From Perognathus longimembris pacificus (Eukaryota; Chordata; Mammalia; Rodentia; Heteromyidae), in contig NC_063167.1 in NCBI RefSeq assembly GCF_023159225.1, positions 14,945,360 to 15,009,359 on the forward strand: a stretch of 64,000 nt of DNA, read 5' to 3'. Within the stretch, counting starts at the first letter, position 1. The number at the start of each line of letters is the position of its first letter. The notes below the pieces were generated by a model, which made no database searches, had not been told where the DNA came from, and saw only the letters and a list, made by a program, of their open reading frames with translations. The translations under genes and the position numbers were made by a program. Below, piece after piece: positions 49,105 to 59,924 of the stretch.

Positions 49105-49335
49105 TGCTCAGGGCCTGTGATTCACACCTGCAATTCTAGCTATGCAGGAGGTAGAGATCTGAGCATCACAGTTTGAAGCCAGCCCCGGGGAAGGTGTCTT
49201 ATCTCCCGTTAAGCACCAAAAAGCCAGTAGTGGAGCTGTGGCTCAAGTGGTAGAGCGCCAGCCTTGAGCAAAGAAAAAAAAATGCTCAGGGACAGCGCCC
49301 AGGCCCTGAGTTCAAACCCCAGTACAGGCACCAAA
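49105..49335 (+). mobile_element. B1-Geo composite SINE
   Basis: Complete copy. Confidence 0.86.
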
Positions 49336-49344
49336 AGAAAAAGA

Positions 49345-50270
49345 AGTAGTCAAAAACAAAACAAAACTAGAACTAGCTCCTCCCTACCACCTCCAGGTTG
49401 AGAGAGCCATAATAGGAGCTTGGTATTCCCCTCAAAGTTCCAGATGTGGGAGAGACACCGAGAGGTTCCGGAATTTCCCCCAAGCCACACACAGCCGCCT
49501 AGGGCGGAGCTGGGCTAGGAGTCCAGGCTGTCTCTCCCACCCCACCCCCACCCCAGCAAGCTGAGGGTGTCCTGAAGCCAGTGCACCATGCTGTCACCCT
49601 GTGAGTCACCCAGCTGCAGGCCGCCTCCACTGGGGGATCCCCACCTGGCTGACAAAGGCGGGAAGCGGGGTGTCTTCCCCTCTGGGCAGGGAGGTGCCTA
49701 CGGGAAGCCTCCCGCTTCCTTAGGCTGGAGAGAGAGGTAGGGGAGCGAGGTAAGCTCTCTGGAATTACTAGTAATTGGCACTCTTGCAAGTGCTATGGCA
49801 CTGGGAGGGGCTGATGGACGGCGGTACAGGGGCACAGAGCCGCTTTCCACCCCGTCATTCCAACACTGTTTTCCCTATTCACGCCGAGAAAGCCTGGGTG
49901 GAAGGCGCAAGCAGGGCTTCCCCTCACCCCAGCTTTTGGTCTAGCTTTCCACTCCCTCACCCTTGGTCAGCCCAGTTCTGGACAAGGAACCTATTTGACT
50001 ATAATGGACTGCCTCAGAAGAAGAACAATAAACTTCATTATTAGAATTCCTCTCTGAATAGATCTACGTATCCTATGCATATATGCATAGAGTATCTTTG
50101 AAAGGCATCCCGTGGTTTAAGCTTTGGACTTGGGGGAGGAGACTCAAGGCCAAGGCGGTGTCTCAGGGGCCTGTCTCTGTGCTGAAGGCTCCCAGGAACC
50201 TATCTATACCCCATGCATTTATCTTCCACTGTACTTGCGTAGTTTCTTTTCAAAGGTCATTTTGTTTTTG
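49345..50270. other. Intergenic unique sequence
   Basis: SINE-free, GC-rich in its first half; no gene recognised. Confidence 0.4.
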
Positions 50271-50274
50271 TTTT

Positions 50275-50460
50275 TCATGCCAGTCAGTGCTAGGATTTGA
50301 ATTCAGAGCCTGATGCTGTCCCTGAGCTTCTTTTTTGCTCAAGGCTAGCACTCTGCCACTTCTGGCTTTGTGCTGGTTAATTCTCCCTCAGGCTGGCTTT
50401 GAACTGCAATCCTTAGGTCTCAACCTCCTGAGGAGCTAGGATTAAAGGCCTGAGCCACCC
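50275..50460 (-). mobile_element. B1-Geo composite SINE, internal deletion
   Basis: Antisense; Geo shortened. Confidence 0.8.
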
Positions 50461-50649
50461 CATCGCAACTCCCTGGGTGTTGAGTGGCTTCTGCATCATT
50501 GAGCAGGTAGTCAACACAGATGTCATCACACAGCAACTGGCACGGGCTGCCTGGCCTTTATGAGACTGTCCTGAGCCTCATGCATCTGTGGTATCTTTGT
50601 GTGCACTCAGCCTCGTACAAGTCAGGCTCTCAACATTTTATTTAGTTAT

Positions 50650-50847
50650 TTATTTTTGTCGGTTGTGGGGCTTGAACTCAGGGCCTGAGCACTGTCCCTG
50701 GCTTCTTTTTTGCTCAAGGCTAGCACTCTGCCACTTGAGCCACAGCGCCACTTCTGGCTTTTTCTATATATGTGGTGCTGAGGAATCAAACCCAGGGCTT
50801 CATGTATGCAGGGCAAGCACTCTACCACTAGGCCATATTCCCAGCCC
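50650..50847 (-). mobile_element. IDL-Geo SINE
   Basis: Antisense full-length copy. Confidence 0.9.
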
Positions 50848-50859
50848 CCCTTTGGGTGT

Positions 50860-51076
50860 TTTGTTTTGTGCTGGGGCTTGATTTGTACTCAGAGCCTGGT
50901 CTCTGTCCCTTAGCTTTTTCACTCAAGGCTGGCACTTAACCACGTGAGCCACAGCTCCACTTCTGATTTTTTGCTTGTTAACTGGAGATGAGACTCCTGT
51001 GGGGACTGGCTTCCAACCTTAATCCTCAGTCTTCTGAGCAGCTAGGATTGCAGGCAGGAACCACCAGCCCCTGGCT
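50860..51076 (-). mobile_element. B1-Geo composite SINE
   Basis: Antisense copy directly after the previous SINE. Confidence 0.83.
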
Positions 51077-51079
51077 CAG

Positions 51080-51605
51080 GGCAGTTATTTTTATAAGATG
51101 TACTGGTTTGGGTGTGGCCAGTGTCTGCTCTTGGTCAGTGTCAGCTGGAATGTGCTGATAGTAAAGTTGTGTGCTTTTCAGGGTGTCCTTTCCTGAAGCA
51201 CCTCACGTCTATGCACCTGGAGAGCCTGGTAGTCATTTTGGTATCTAGTGAGGGGTGGAGTGGCTTTCCTCCGGATAGTTATGGTTTTCCCTCTTGCAAG
51301 TAACCAGCAGAGAGGGACGCCGTGGGGTCCCCTCTGTTCCTGTTCCTGATGACTCGCACGGTGTTAATCTTTGATGGACAGGAATGGGTGTGTGCTCCCT
51401 GCCGCCTTCACAGGCCCAACTACCCTCTCCTCTGAGCATGTGGACGGAGCTCCGTGGAGGTTAGCAAGATGGGGCTTCGGGGCTTGGAGACCCCTTTCCT
51501 TGTGCCCCTTCAGGAGGCTCACAGGGTAAACCCTAAGACTCTGGTCGCTGCTCTGCAGGGTTGGTCCAGCAGATGAGGGGTGTGGGCAGGTTCAAGAAAG
51601 AAACT
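51080..51605. other. Intergenic unique sequence
   Basis: Nothing recognised. Confidence 0.4.
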
Positions 51606-51607
51606 TC

Positions 51608-51838
51608 AGGCCAGGTGCTGGATACTCATACCTCGAATCCTAGCTACTCAGGAGGCTGACATCTGAGAACCGTGGTTCAAAACTAGCTGGGGCAGTAAAG
51701 TCCATGAGACTCTTATCTCCAATTAATCCCCAGAAAACTGGAAGTGGAGCTGTGGCTCAAAGTGCTAAAGCGCTAGCCTTGAGCAAAAGTTCACTGGCAG
51801 CGCCCAGGACCTGAGTTTAAGCCCCACAATCAAGAACA
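51608..51838 (+). mobile_element. B1-Geo composite SINE
   Basis: Complete copy. Confidence 0.86.
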
Positions 51839-51844
51839 AAAAAA

Positions 51845-52505
51845 AGCCACACCTAGAAACATAGGGGCAAATCAGATAGGAAACAGCTCATTGCTGGGCT
51901 CAGCCCTGGGGCTTCTGACCCCAGCACAGGTGCGCGTGCAGGCGTGCACGTTTAATCAGCTCAGGGAACACTGGCTGTTCCTGCACTGTCGGTCGGGGCA
52001 CAGTGTGGCATTCTGTACAAACCCAGCAGTTCTCCTCCAAGTGGCGGGGTGGACACACGCCTGGGCGTGGGAGGCAGCTGGAGCAACATCAGGGCCGCCG
52101 ATTTTCCCACTGGGGTCTCCAGAGCAGGCTTGCAGCTCCCTGATCCTTCTGAAGCATGAAGGGCACTTGTCAGCTCTGAACAGATGTATTTGCCTGCTGA
52201 ATTTCAAATAGCTCCTCCGCGCCCCCGCCCCTCCCCCCGACTGCACAGTGAGGGTCCAAGGATGGAGTGGGATTTTCTAAGTGGAGAGGGCTGCTGCGAC
52301 ATGGCAGGGGAGTGGTGGGGTGAGGGGCACACCCGTGCTCCCCCATGGCGCGGCACTGACAGGCACTGGCAAAGCAGTTCCGTGCCCTGGGCCCCGGCTG
52401 AGAGCGGTTCTCTATGTGGATGTTCCCAGCCCTGCTCTAGACTCAAAGCGCACATGGCGAGGTCGGCATTTCAGCAAGACTTCTAGTCACCATCTGGAGC
52501 CCTTT
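51845..52505. other. Intergenic unique sequence
   Basis: SINE-free; no gene recognised. Confidence 0.4.
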
Positions 52506-52509
52506 TAAC

Positions 52510-52620
52510 AGTCTCTGCTTCAAATCCTACACCTGCCACTTACTACTAGCTACTTTCCTGGAATAAGTGATTGAATCCCTCTAAGACTTAATTTTTACCC
52601 CTGCGCTATAGGGAAAAGAA
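52510..52620 (+). repeat. MIR-like remnant
   Basis: CAAATCCTACACCTGCCAC and GAATCCCTCTAAGACTTAAT fit the MIR body. Confidence 0.5.
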
Positions 52621-52631
52621 TAGTGTTCAAT

Positions 52632-52857
52632 GCCAGGCACCGATGGCTCACACTTGTAATCCTAGCTATTGAGGTGGCTGAGATCTGAGGATGCAGGTTC
52701 AAAGCCTGCCCAGGCAGGAAAGTCTGTGAGACTCTTATCTCCAATGAACCAGCAGAAAACTGGAAGTGGAGCTGTGGCTCAAAGTGATAGAGCACTAGCC
52801 TTGATCAAGCGTTGGGACAGCGCCCAGGCCCTGAGTTTAAGCCCTACGACCAACCAA
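52632..52857 (+). mobile_element. B1-Geo composite SINE
   Basis: Complete copy; a (GGA)n stretch follows at 52866-52890. Confidence 0.87.
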
Positions 52858-53204
52858 AAAGAAAGGAGGAGGAGGAGGAGGAGGAAGAAGAAGCCATCTT
52901 GCTGGTAGGGATCTTTATAGAGTCCCAAAGTAGCACAGGGACGGGTATAATGAGAGGGGTGCACATACAAGAGACAAAAGACATACTTCCTCTGGAGATA
53001 ACTCATTAATCCATTAAGCCACAAGTGGATTAATCCACTCCTCAGGGCACAGTCCTCATGACTAATCACTTCTCAAAGGCTCAACCTGCCCCCATCTTTA
53101 ATCCCTACAAGGGGATGAAGTTTCAATGTGAGTTTTGGTGGGACAGTCAAACCACAACAGAAGGTTCCAGTGTGTTCTTTCATTTCTGCCTTTTTTGTTT
53201 TGTT

Positions 53205-53416
53205 TTGTTTTTGGGTGCTGGTCCCAGGGCTTCAACTCAGAGCCTGAGTGCTGTCCCTGAGTATCTTTGTGCTCAAGGTTAGTGCTCTACCACTTGAGCC
53301 ACAGTGCCACTTCCGGCTTTTTTTTTTTTTTTATATATGTGGTGCTGAGAAATTGAATTGAGGGCTTCATGTATACGGGGTGAGCACTTTAACCACTAGG
53401 CCATATTCCCAGACCC
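53205..53416 (-). mobile_element. IDL-Geo SINE
   Basis: Antisense copy with an internal T run at about 53318-53331. Confidence 0.82.
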
Positions 53417-53454
53417 TTTCTGAGTAGTTTATTGGAGATAAGTCTTATGGAATA

Positions 53455-53628
53455 GGTGGAAAAGTGGTTTCGAGTGCTTGCCTAGCATGCATGAAGCCCT
53501 GGGTTTGATTCCTCAGCACCACATACACAGAAAGTGGCGCTGTGGCTCAAGTGGAAGAGCACTAGCCTTGAGCAGGAAGAAGCCAGGAACAGCGCTGAGT
53601 TCAAGCCCCAGGATGGGCAAAAATGAAA
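53455..53628 (+). mobile_element. IDL-Geo SINE, 5' truncated
   Basis: Head begins at GAGTGCTTGCCTAGCATGC; Geo shortened. Confidence 0.8.
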
Positions 53629-53779
53629 AGGGGGGGTGGGGCTATGGACTCTCACAGACTCACAGTGGGCCACTGATAAGCTACTGATGACCAGCTCCTG
53701 TATTACATTTTAGATTAAGAATACAACACACACACATTCTTAAAACATTTTGTTCAAACGAAACTGGTACATTTTGGGG

Positions 53780-54217
53780 GGGAAGTTGGTCATGGGGCTT
53801 GACTTCAGGGCGTGGGCGCCAGGCTCTTTGCTCCAGGCTAGCTCTTTGGGTCACAGTGCCACTTTCAGTTTCTGGGGGTTAATAGGATAGAAGAGTCTCA
53901 CAGACTTTCCTGCCCAGGCTGGCTTTTTTTTTTTTTTTTTTGGCCAGTCCTGGGCCTTGGACTCAGGGCCTGAGCACTGTCCCTGGCTTCTTCCCGCTCA
54001 AGGCTAGCACTCTGCCACTTGAGCCACAGCGCCGCTTCTGGCCGTTTTCTGTATATGTGGTGCTGGGGAATTGAACCTAGGGCCTCATGTATCCGAGGCA
54101 GGCACTCTTGCCACTAGGCTATATCCCCAGCCCCTCAGGCTGGCTTTGAATCATGATCCTCAGATCTCAGCCTCCTGAGTAGCTAGGATAACAGGTGTGA
54201 GCCACCAGCAGCCAGCT
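53780..54217 (-). mobile_element. B1-Geo SINE split by an IDL-Geo copy
   Basis: Antisense Geo half to 53926; B1 half from 54136. Confidence 0.85.
53927..54135 (-). mobile_element. IDL-Geo SINE, younger subtype, nested
   Basis: Flanked by CAGGCTGGCTTT (53915-53926, 54136-54147). Confidence 0.93.
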
Positions 54218-54249
54218 CGAATTGTTGGGCTTTTTTTTACTTATCTTTT

Positions 54250-54438
54250 TTTTTTCTTTTGGCCAGTCCTGGGGCTTGAACTCAGGGCCTGAGCACTGTC
54301 CCTGGCTTCTTTAGATCAAGGCTAGCACACAAGCAGGTGAGCCACAGCACCATTTCTGTGTATGTGGTACTGAGGAATCAATCAGGGCTTCATGCATGCT
54401 CAGCAAGCACTCTACCGCGAAGCCACGTTCCCAGCCCT
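54250..54438 (-). mobile_element. IDL-Geo SINE, older subtype
   Basis: Antisense copy with CATGCATGCTCAGCAAGC. Confidence 0.87.
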
Positions 54439-54594
54439 GAGTGCAACGTTTCTTGGGAGTTTTCACCCCTTCCTTCCCTTTCGTTTATTGTTTTGTGTTG
54501 ACTGATGTGTGGTGAGCCTCAGTATGTGAGAAAGTCGTGGTTTTTCAAAAAGGTTTCCTTGGTATCTAGTCGGATCCCTGGATGAATTCTTTTT

Positions 54595-54895
54595 CTCCTC
54601 CCGCCTCCCTCCTCCCTCCTCTCCCCCTCCTCCTCTCCCCCTCCTCCTGTCCCCCTCCTCCTGTCCCCCTCCTCCTGTCCTCCTCCTCCTCCTGTTCCCC
54701 TCCTCCCCCCTCCTTCCCCTCCTCCTCCCCCTCCCCCTCCTGTCCTCCCCTCCCCTCTCCCCCTCCTCCTCTCCCCCTCCTCGTCCCCCTCCTCCTGTCC
54801 TCCTCCTCCTGTTCCCCTCCTCCCCCCTCCTTCCCCTCCTCTGCCCCATCCTCCTCCTCCTTGTCCTTCTCCCCCCCCCCCCCTCCTCCTCTCTG
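54595..54895. repeat. (CCTCCT)n polypyrimidine tract
   Basis: About 300 bases almost purely C/T with imperfect longer-period repeats (CTCCTCCTGTCCCCCTCCTC-type units). Minus-strand Arg/Gly/Glu-rich and plus-strand Pro/Ser-rich frames are low-complexity artefacts. Confidence 0.95.
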
Positions 54896-54899
54896 CATC

Positions 54900-55740
54900 A
54901 GTACCTGGTCCCTCCCCCCTTCCCTGGGGAACAGAAACCCAACCCTCGCCCCTCTCCTTTCTGTCTCTGGCTGGAGGCTCCTGGGGAAGTCACGGGTTTC
55001 ATTTTGACTCTGGGAAGCTGCTTGGGCTCCTCTCGCGGCAGGGAAGGGAACCCAAGCTGACTCCAAGCCAGGTCCTTAATTGGATTGGATTTCCCCGGGC
55101 CTTGAGCAGCTCCCTGCAGCCTGGTGGAGAGGAAAGGCTCCCCCCACCCCCACCCCCCACCACACACAGGCCAGTCTCCATCTTGGATGGCCTTCCGCCC
55201 AAAGAAGCTACGGGATTAGGTTTCCAGTAACCGTGCCCCCCATCCAATAGCACAAATATGGTAAGTTTTGCAGGATTCCTGCTTACCCATGCCACACAGT
55301 TGTTTATTGAGGGCCTACTAGGCTCCAGACCTTGTTGTTCCAAGCCCAAACAGCATCTTGGTTCTCACAGATTGTATCTAGATACCCAAGCAAAATGTCT
55401 TAAGGAAAGACAACAAGAGATAGGAAGAAGAATGAAACAAAGTAAACGGATAGACAGAGCTGCCGGTGGGGAGAACATCTTTGACGAGATGACAGTTGCA
55501 CAAAGCCCTGAGGAAGTCAAGAGGACAACCAGATCAATCGTGCTTTATGCAAAGGGAACGAAAGTGCAAAGGCACTGGGGCAGGAATTCCCTTGGTATGG
55601 TAGAAGAACAATAAATCTTTTGCCACCACTTCTGTGACCCTTGTCCATCCTTTTGCTTAGTGACCATATAGAATAGTCTGGAGTTTAGAGAAAAACTTAT
55701 TTCATGAGATGAAATAAATCTCCTGAAAATGAGAAAAGAT
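54900..55740. other. Intergenic sequence with a suspected ancient repeat
   Basis: About 55285-55610 recalls an old mammalian interspersed repeat (TTTATTGAGGGCCTACTAGG near the start, GTGCAAAGGCACTGGG near the end). Family not determined. Confidence 0.4.
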
Positions 55741-55747
55741 ACACAGA

Positions 55748-55893
55748 GGGCTGAGAATGTGGCTTAGTGGTAGAATTCAGAGCCTGATGCTGTCCATTCT
55801 GGCCGTTTTCTGCATATGTGGTGCTGAGGAATTGAACCCAGGGCTTCATGTATACAAGGCAGGCACTCTACCCCTAGGGCATATTCCCAGCCC
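55748..55893. mobile_element. Rearranged IDL-Geo SINE (head-to-head junction)
   Basis: A sense head (AATGTGGCTTAGTGGTAG) is joined after a few bases to an antisense Geo/IDL copy ending TATTCCCAGCCC. Confidence 0.75.
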
Positions 55894-55902
55894 CTATTTT
55901 TT

Positions 55903-55990
55903 GGTCTTTTCTTTTTGATAGTGGGGGTTGAACCCAGGATGTTGCACTTGGTAGGCAAGGGCTTTGCCACAGAGCTACATTCCAGCCCCA
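55903..55990 (-). mobile_element. ID-like SINE
   Basis: Antisense ID monomer (GGGGGTTGAACCCAGGATG, AGCTACATTCCAGCCCC). Confidence 0.75.
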
Positions 55991-55991
55991 G

Positions 55992-56360
55992 GAACTGTAT
56001 TTCTAAACCAAGAAAAGCAGAGCAAAAAGTATCTCTTCTGCTCTGCCCCTGTGTTTACTAATCCAATCTCTCCCTCCAAGGAAGGATGGATCTACAGGGA
56101 AGCTGGCAAGGTCGGTGCTCCTATAAACACCACCAGTCAAGTTAAACTTCAGCCAAACATAGGGCTCAGTTTCAATGGGCAGGATTTTATAGGATCTAAT
56201 TCACAGGGTAGTGACAGAATTCAAATTCACAGGCAAGTCAAAAATTTCCATAGTTGAGGTAACTGGCATCAGACAAGATGGGGATCAGTCATGTGATAGG
56301 TGCTGCTAGAGAAACAAAGAAAGCCAGGAGATGGGAGGTTCAAAGGCAATGCTCCAAAGC
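55992..56360. other. Intergenic unique sequence
   Basis: Nothing recognised. Confidence 0.4.
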
Positions 56361-56361
56361 C

Positions 56362-56800
56362 TGCCATCAGTAGCTCAAGCCTGTACTATTCAGGAGGCTG
56401 AGATCTGACGATGACAGTTTGAAGCCAGACTTTGCCAGCAAATCTCAAAAGAATCATCTCCAATTAAACAAACCAAAACCAAACAAACCTGGAAGTGGAG
56501 GGGCTGGGAATGTGGCTTAGTGGTACAGTGCTTACCTAGCATGCATGAAGTTGTGGGCTCCGTTCCTCAGTATCACATACACAGAGAAAGCTGGAAGTGG
56601 TGCTGTGTTCAAATGGTAGAGTGCTAGCCTTGAGCAAAAGAAGCTCAGGGACAATGCCCCAGTTCAAGCCCCAGAACTGGCAAACAAAACAAAACTGGAA
56701 GTGGAGGTGTGGCTCAAGTGTCAGCATTGAGAAGAAAAAGCTAAGCAAGAGTGCCAAGCCTGAGTTGAAGGGCCCAGCACCAGCACATACACACACACAA
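56362..56800 (+). mobile_element. B1-Geo SINE split by IDL-Geo, (AC)n tail
   Basis: B1 and linker to 56500; Geo resumes at 56695; ends in ACACACAC. Confidence 0.85.
56501..56694 (+). mobile_element. IDL-Geo SINE, older subtype, nested
   Basis: Flanked by CTGGAAGTGGAG (56489-56500, 56695-56706). Confidence 0.92.
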
Positions 56801-56936
56801 GTTTTCTGGTTTTTGGAATCAATCTTATTGGACAGAGTTACCGTATAGGCCAGGCCAAGTTCAGCACAGGAGAGTATAATTAATAACTGACATTTCTTGG
56901 ATTCTTACTCTCGTTTTATCTGTTTATTCTTCTTAG

Positions 56937-57006
56937 TAGTGGATATTGAACCCAGGTACTAGAGAATACTATGGAAGTCCTGTACTACTGAGTTATACCC
57001 CATCCT
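56937..57006 (-). mobile_element. ID-like SINE, old
   Basis: Antisense remnant (GATATTGAACCCAGGTACTA). Confidence 0.6.
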
Positions 57007-57088
57007 ATGGAACACTCAAGATACTTTATTAACTGTGTAATGTGCTTTATTAATTGATTACTATTGTCACTTTTTGTTCGTTTTCTTT

Positions 57089-57278
57089 TGCCTGTCCTGG
57101 GGCTTGAAGTCAGGGCCTGGGCACTCCTCCTGAGTTTCTTTTGCTCAAGGCTGGCACTCTATCACTTGAGCCACAGTGCCACTTCTGGCCTTTTCTGTGT
57201 ATGTGGTACTGAGGAACGGAGCCCACGGCTTCATGCGTGTTAGGCAAGCACTCTACCACTAAGCCACATTCCCAAACC
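57089..57278 (-). mobile_element. IDL-Geo SINE, older subtype
   Basis: Antisense full-length copy. Confidence 0.88.
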
Positions 57279-57294
57279 ACTATTATTATTATTG

Positions 57295-57706
57295 TTTGGC
57301 AGTGCTGGGGTTTAAACTCAGGACCTTCCATTTGTTAGGCAGGCTTTCTTTCTACTACTTGAGCCACACCCTCAGCTTTTTTTTTTTGCCAGTCCTGGGG
57401 CTTGAACTCAGGGCCTGAGCACTGTCCCTGGCTTCTTTTTGCTCAAGGTTAGCACTCTACTACTTAAGCCACAGCGCCACTTCTGGCTTTTTCTATATAT
57501 GTGGTGCTGAGGAATCAAACCCAGTGCTTCATGTATGTGAGGCAAGCACTCTTGCCACTAGGCCATATCCCCAGCCCCACCCCTAGCTTTTTTTGTCTTC
57601 GGTTATTTTTCAGGTAAAGTCTTATTTATTTTTGCCTAGACTGGCCTTGAACCACAATGTTCCTGACCTCTGCTTCCTAAATAGACTGGGATTATAGACG
57701 TAAGCA
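57295..57706 (-). mobile_element. Antisense ID/B1-type composite SINE split by IDL-Geo
   Basis: ID-type part 57295-57374; B1-type part (AGACTGGCCTTGAACCAC) from about 57580. Confidence 0.72.
57376..57578 (-). mobile_element. IDL-Geo SINE, younger subtype, nested
   Basis: Antisense full-length copy; CCCTCAGC / CCCTAGC at its edges. Confidence 0.9.
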
Positions 57707-57814
57707 ATTTATTTAGTCTCTATAAGAACCCTATGAAGTAGGTATTATAATGACCATTTTATAGTAGGAGTCCAAGGCATAGACTGAGTAAGTTGCTCAA
57801 AGAACACAGGTGAG

Positions 57815-58000
57815 GCACATTTTCTCTCATATGTGGAAGCTAAAATATAACTGGACGCGATAACTTATACAGGACTCTGGGCCTTCACAGGCAGGCAGAC
57901 TAGAGGGGGTTACCCTTAGGGGAGGAGCCCAAGGGCATAATTCCTCAGAACACTTAAAAAAATTGACTTAATGATTTTATTGTCTTCATAACAACAGTTG
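57815..58000 (+). mobile_element. L1 LINE 3'-end fragment
   Basis: AAAATATAACTGGACGCGAT and GGCCTTCACAGGCAGGCAGA match part of the 36395-37045 fragment. Confidence 0.75.
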
Positions 58001-58085
58001 GAGCTTGGAACTTACTACTAAATGCGCTAGATGATCTTAGTTAAGCCTCAGTGAACCTTGTGAGCTAGTTTCTGCCTGCTTGCCC

Positions 58086-58132
58086 TCCTTCCTTCCTTCC
58101 TTCCTTCCTTCCTTCCTTCCTTCCTTCCTTCC
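58086..58132. repeat. (TTCC)n microsatellite
   Basis: About 11 TTCC units. Confidence 0.95.
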
Positions 58133-58149
58133 CTCTTCTCTGTATGACG

Positions 58150-59075
58150 GTACTTAGGGTTTCATGCTTTTTCGCCAAGGCTGGCTCTTTACTACTTAAG
58201 CCCACCTTCAGTTTTAGCTTTTTGCAGCTTAATTGGAGATAAGAGTCTCAAGGATTGTTTTGGCCGCCCTGGAGCTTGAACTCCGGGCCTGGGTGTGTAA
58301 TAGGGAGGTCAGATCTGGCCAGTGCCATCCTTAGCTGTGGAGGAACTTCAGGTTGACTCCAGCTCAGATTAGAGCAGAAGCCAACTCCATCTCCACTAAG
58401 CCCTCCCCCACCCTATTCAGGGAAGCTCCCCTTTATTATGATAAGTTATGTAGATTGACTACTTGAGGCGTGGGAGCTTCAAGGGAACCTGCTAGGAGTA
58501 GTGTGCGTATCCACCTGCATCGTGTGAGCCCCGCCAAATCCATGTGTCAATTCTAACTAGAATGATAGGTTGGTTCAAATAGATACTATGAGACAGACTG
58601 TAACTCTACTGGCCACCTGCGTGCGGCCTGGCATGCTCTGTAAGTGTTGTATCTTCATTGGTCACCTGTGTGTGGCAAGTTTGTCTGTGATGTTTGCCTT
58701 ATAACCAGGCTGGAAGGCCACACGGGGAGGCAGTTCCAGCTCCTGAGTCTGGACTGCACAGGTGTGCGTGGTTCCAGCTCCCGAGTCTGGGCCCTGATCC
58801 TGCACACATGGTCGGCAGTTTCGGCTCCCCAGTCTGGGCTGCGTCCAAGGCCGGTTGGCTCACTTTTTGTTCACTTTTTACTTCCCCAATAAATCTGTCT
58901 TTTTGTCATCTTGTAGCTGGAGACTGTGTGGTAGACTCTTGGGGGAACCAGGAATCCCCTCCCTTGGGGGGGACCCCGTTTCATTGTAGCGAACCCCCAC
59001 TCTACTTCAGGTGCTGTCCCTGAGCTTCTTTTGCTCCAGGTGAGTGCTCTACTACTTGAGCCACGCAACCACTTC
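58150..59075 (-). mobile_element. Geo-containing SINEs split by a solo LTR
   Basis: Antisense SINE sequence CTCCGGGCCTGGGTG stops at 58295 and resumes as GGTGCTGTCCCTGAGC at 59010. A further diverged copy precedes it at 58155-58258. Confidence 0.8.
58296..59009 (+). mobile_element. Solo LTR of an endogenous retrovirus
   Basis: 714 bp from TGTAATAGGG to CTCTACTTCA, with a 4-bp duplication GGTG (58292-58295, 59010-59013) inside a SINE whose two halves rejoin exactly. CCTTATAACC at about 58700 is a TATA-like motif and CCCCAATAAATC at about 58885 a polyadenylation signal. A 4-bp duplication fits the gammaretrovirus-like ERV1 class. No internal genes remain. Confidence 0.92.
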
Positions 59076-59109
59076 TGTAAAATGGAGATAATGAAGATTA
59101 TGCTGTTAC

Positions 59110-59328
59110 TAGCTGTCCCCGTGGCTCATACCTGTAATATTTGCTATTCAAAAGGCTGAGATCTGAGACTCCACATTTGTACCCAGCCTGAGCAGACAAA
59201 TCTGAGAGATTCTTTAGCAAAAAGCTAGAAATAGAGGTGCGGCGTAAGTAGTTAAAGAGCCACTTGTGAGTGGAAAAAGCTGAGCAAGAGCTTGAGGCTC
59301 TGAGTTCAAGCTGCCAGACCATTAAAAA
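59110..59328 (+). mobile_element. B1-Geo composite SINE
   Basis: B1 head diverged, Geo half and A-rich tail. Confidence 0.8.
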
Positions 59329-59329
59329 A

Positions 59330-59699
59330 AAAAGTTAAATAAAGAGAAAAGGAAAGAAAAGAAAAAAACAAAACCAGAAAGACAGACTCGGCCTACAGAG
59401 GTACATGAATCCATACCATGGTGCCATCATTCAATCCACGTTTTGATTGATGTGCTGTTCTGCCAGGAATCGAGCCATAAGTGAAACCCAACCTAAATCT
59501 CAGCCTAATGGATGAGAGTAAGTGCAAAGGAGGTATATTCACGGAACAGGGAGGAAGACAGTGTGGAAAGCAAGAAGGAAGAGTTGTAGGAGATGACATC
59601 AGAGGAGATGGGTGGAGAGGAATAATCTGCCTGGGTGGGACCAGGAGCCTGGATGCCTCAGAACCTCCTTCCATAAACACCCTCTTCTCCCCACTCCAG
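59330..59699. other. Intergenic unique sequence
   Basis: A/G-rich start, otherwise nothing recognised. Confidence 0.4.
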
Positions 59700-59714
59700 C
59701 TCTCTCCCCTTCTA

Positions 59715-59908
59715 CTTTTTTTTGGCCAGTCCTGGGCCTTGGCCTGAGCACTGTCCCTGGCTTCTTTTTGCTCAAGCCTAGCACTCTGCCACGTGAGCCA
59801 CAGCACCACTTCTGGCCATCTTCTATATATGTGGTGCTGGGCAATCGAACCCAGGGCTTCATGAATGCGAGGCAAGCACTCTTGCCACTAGGCCATATCC
59901 CCAGCACC
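59715..59908 (-). mobile_element. IDL-Geo SINE, younger subtype
   Basis: Flanked by the perfect 15-nt duplication CTCTCTCCCCTTCTA (59700-59714, 59909-59923). Confidence 0.96.
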
Positions 59909-59924
59909 CTCTCTCCCCTTCTAG

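Noticed and set aside
54463..55066. Arg/Gly/Glu-rich minus-strand frames
   Set aside because: Translation of a polypyrimidine tract, not a gene.
58644..59023. Open frames inside the 58-kb LTR as retroviral genes
   Set aside because: The element is a solo LTR; ends and target duplication leave no room for internal genes.
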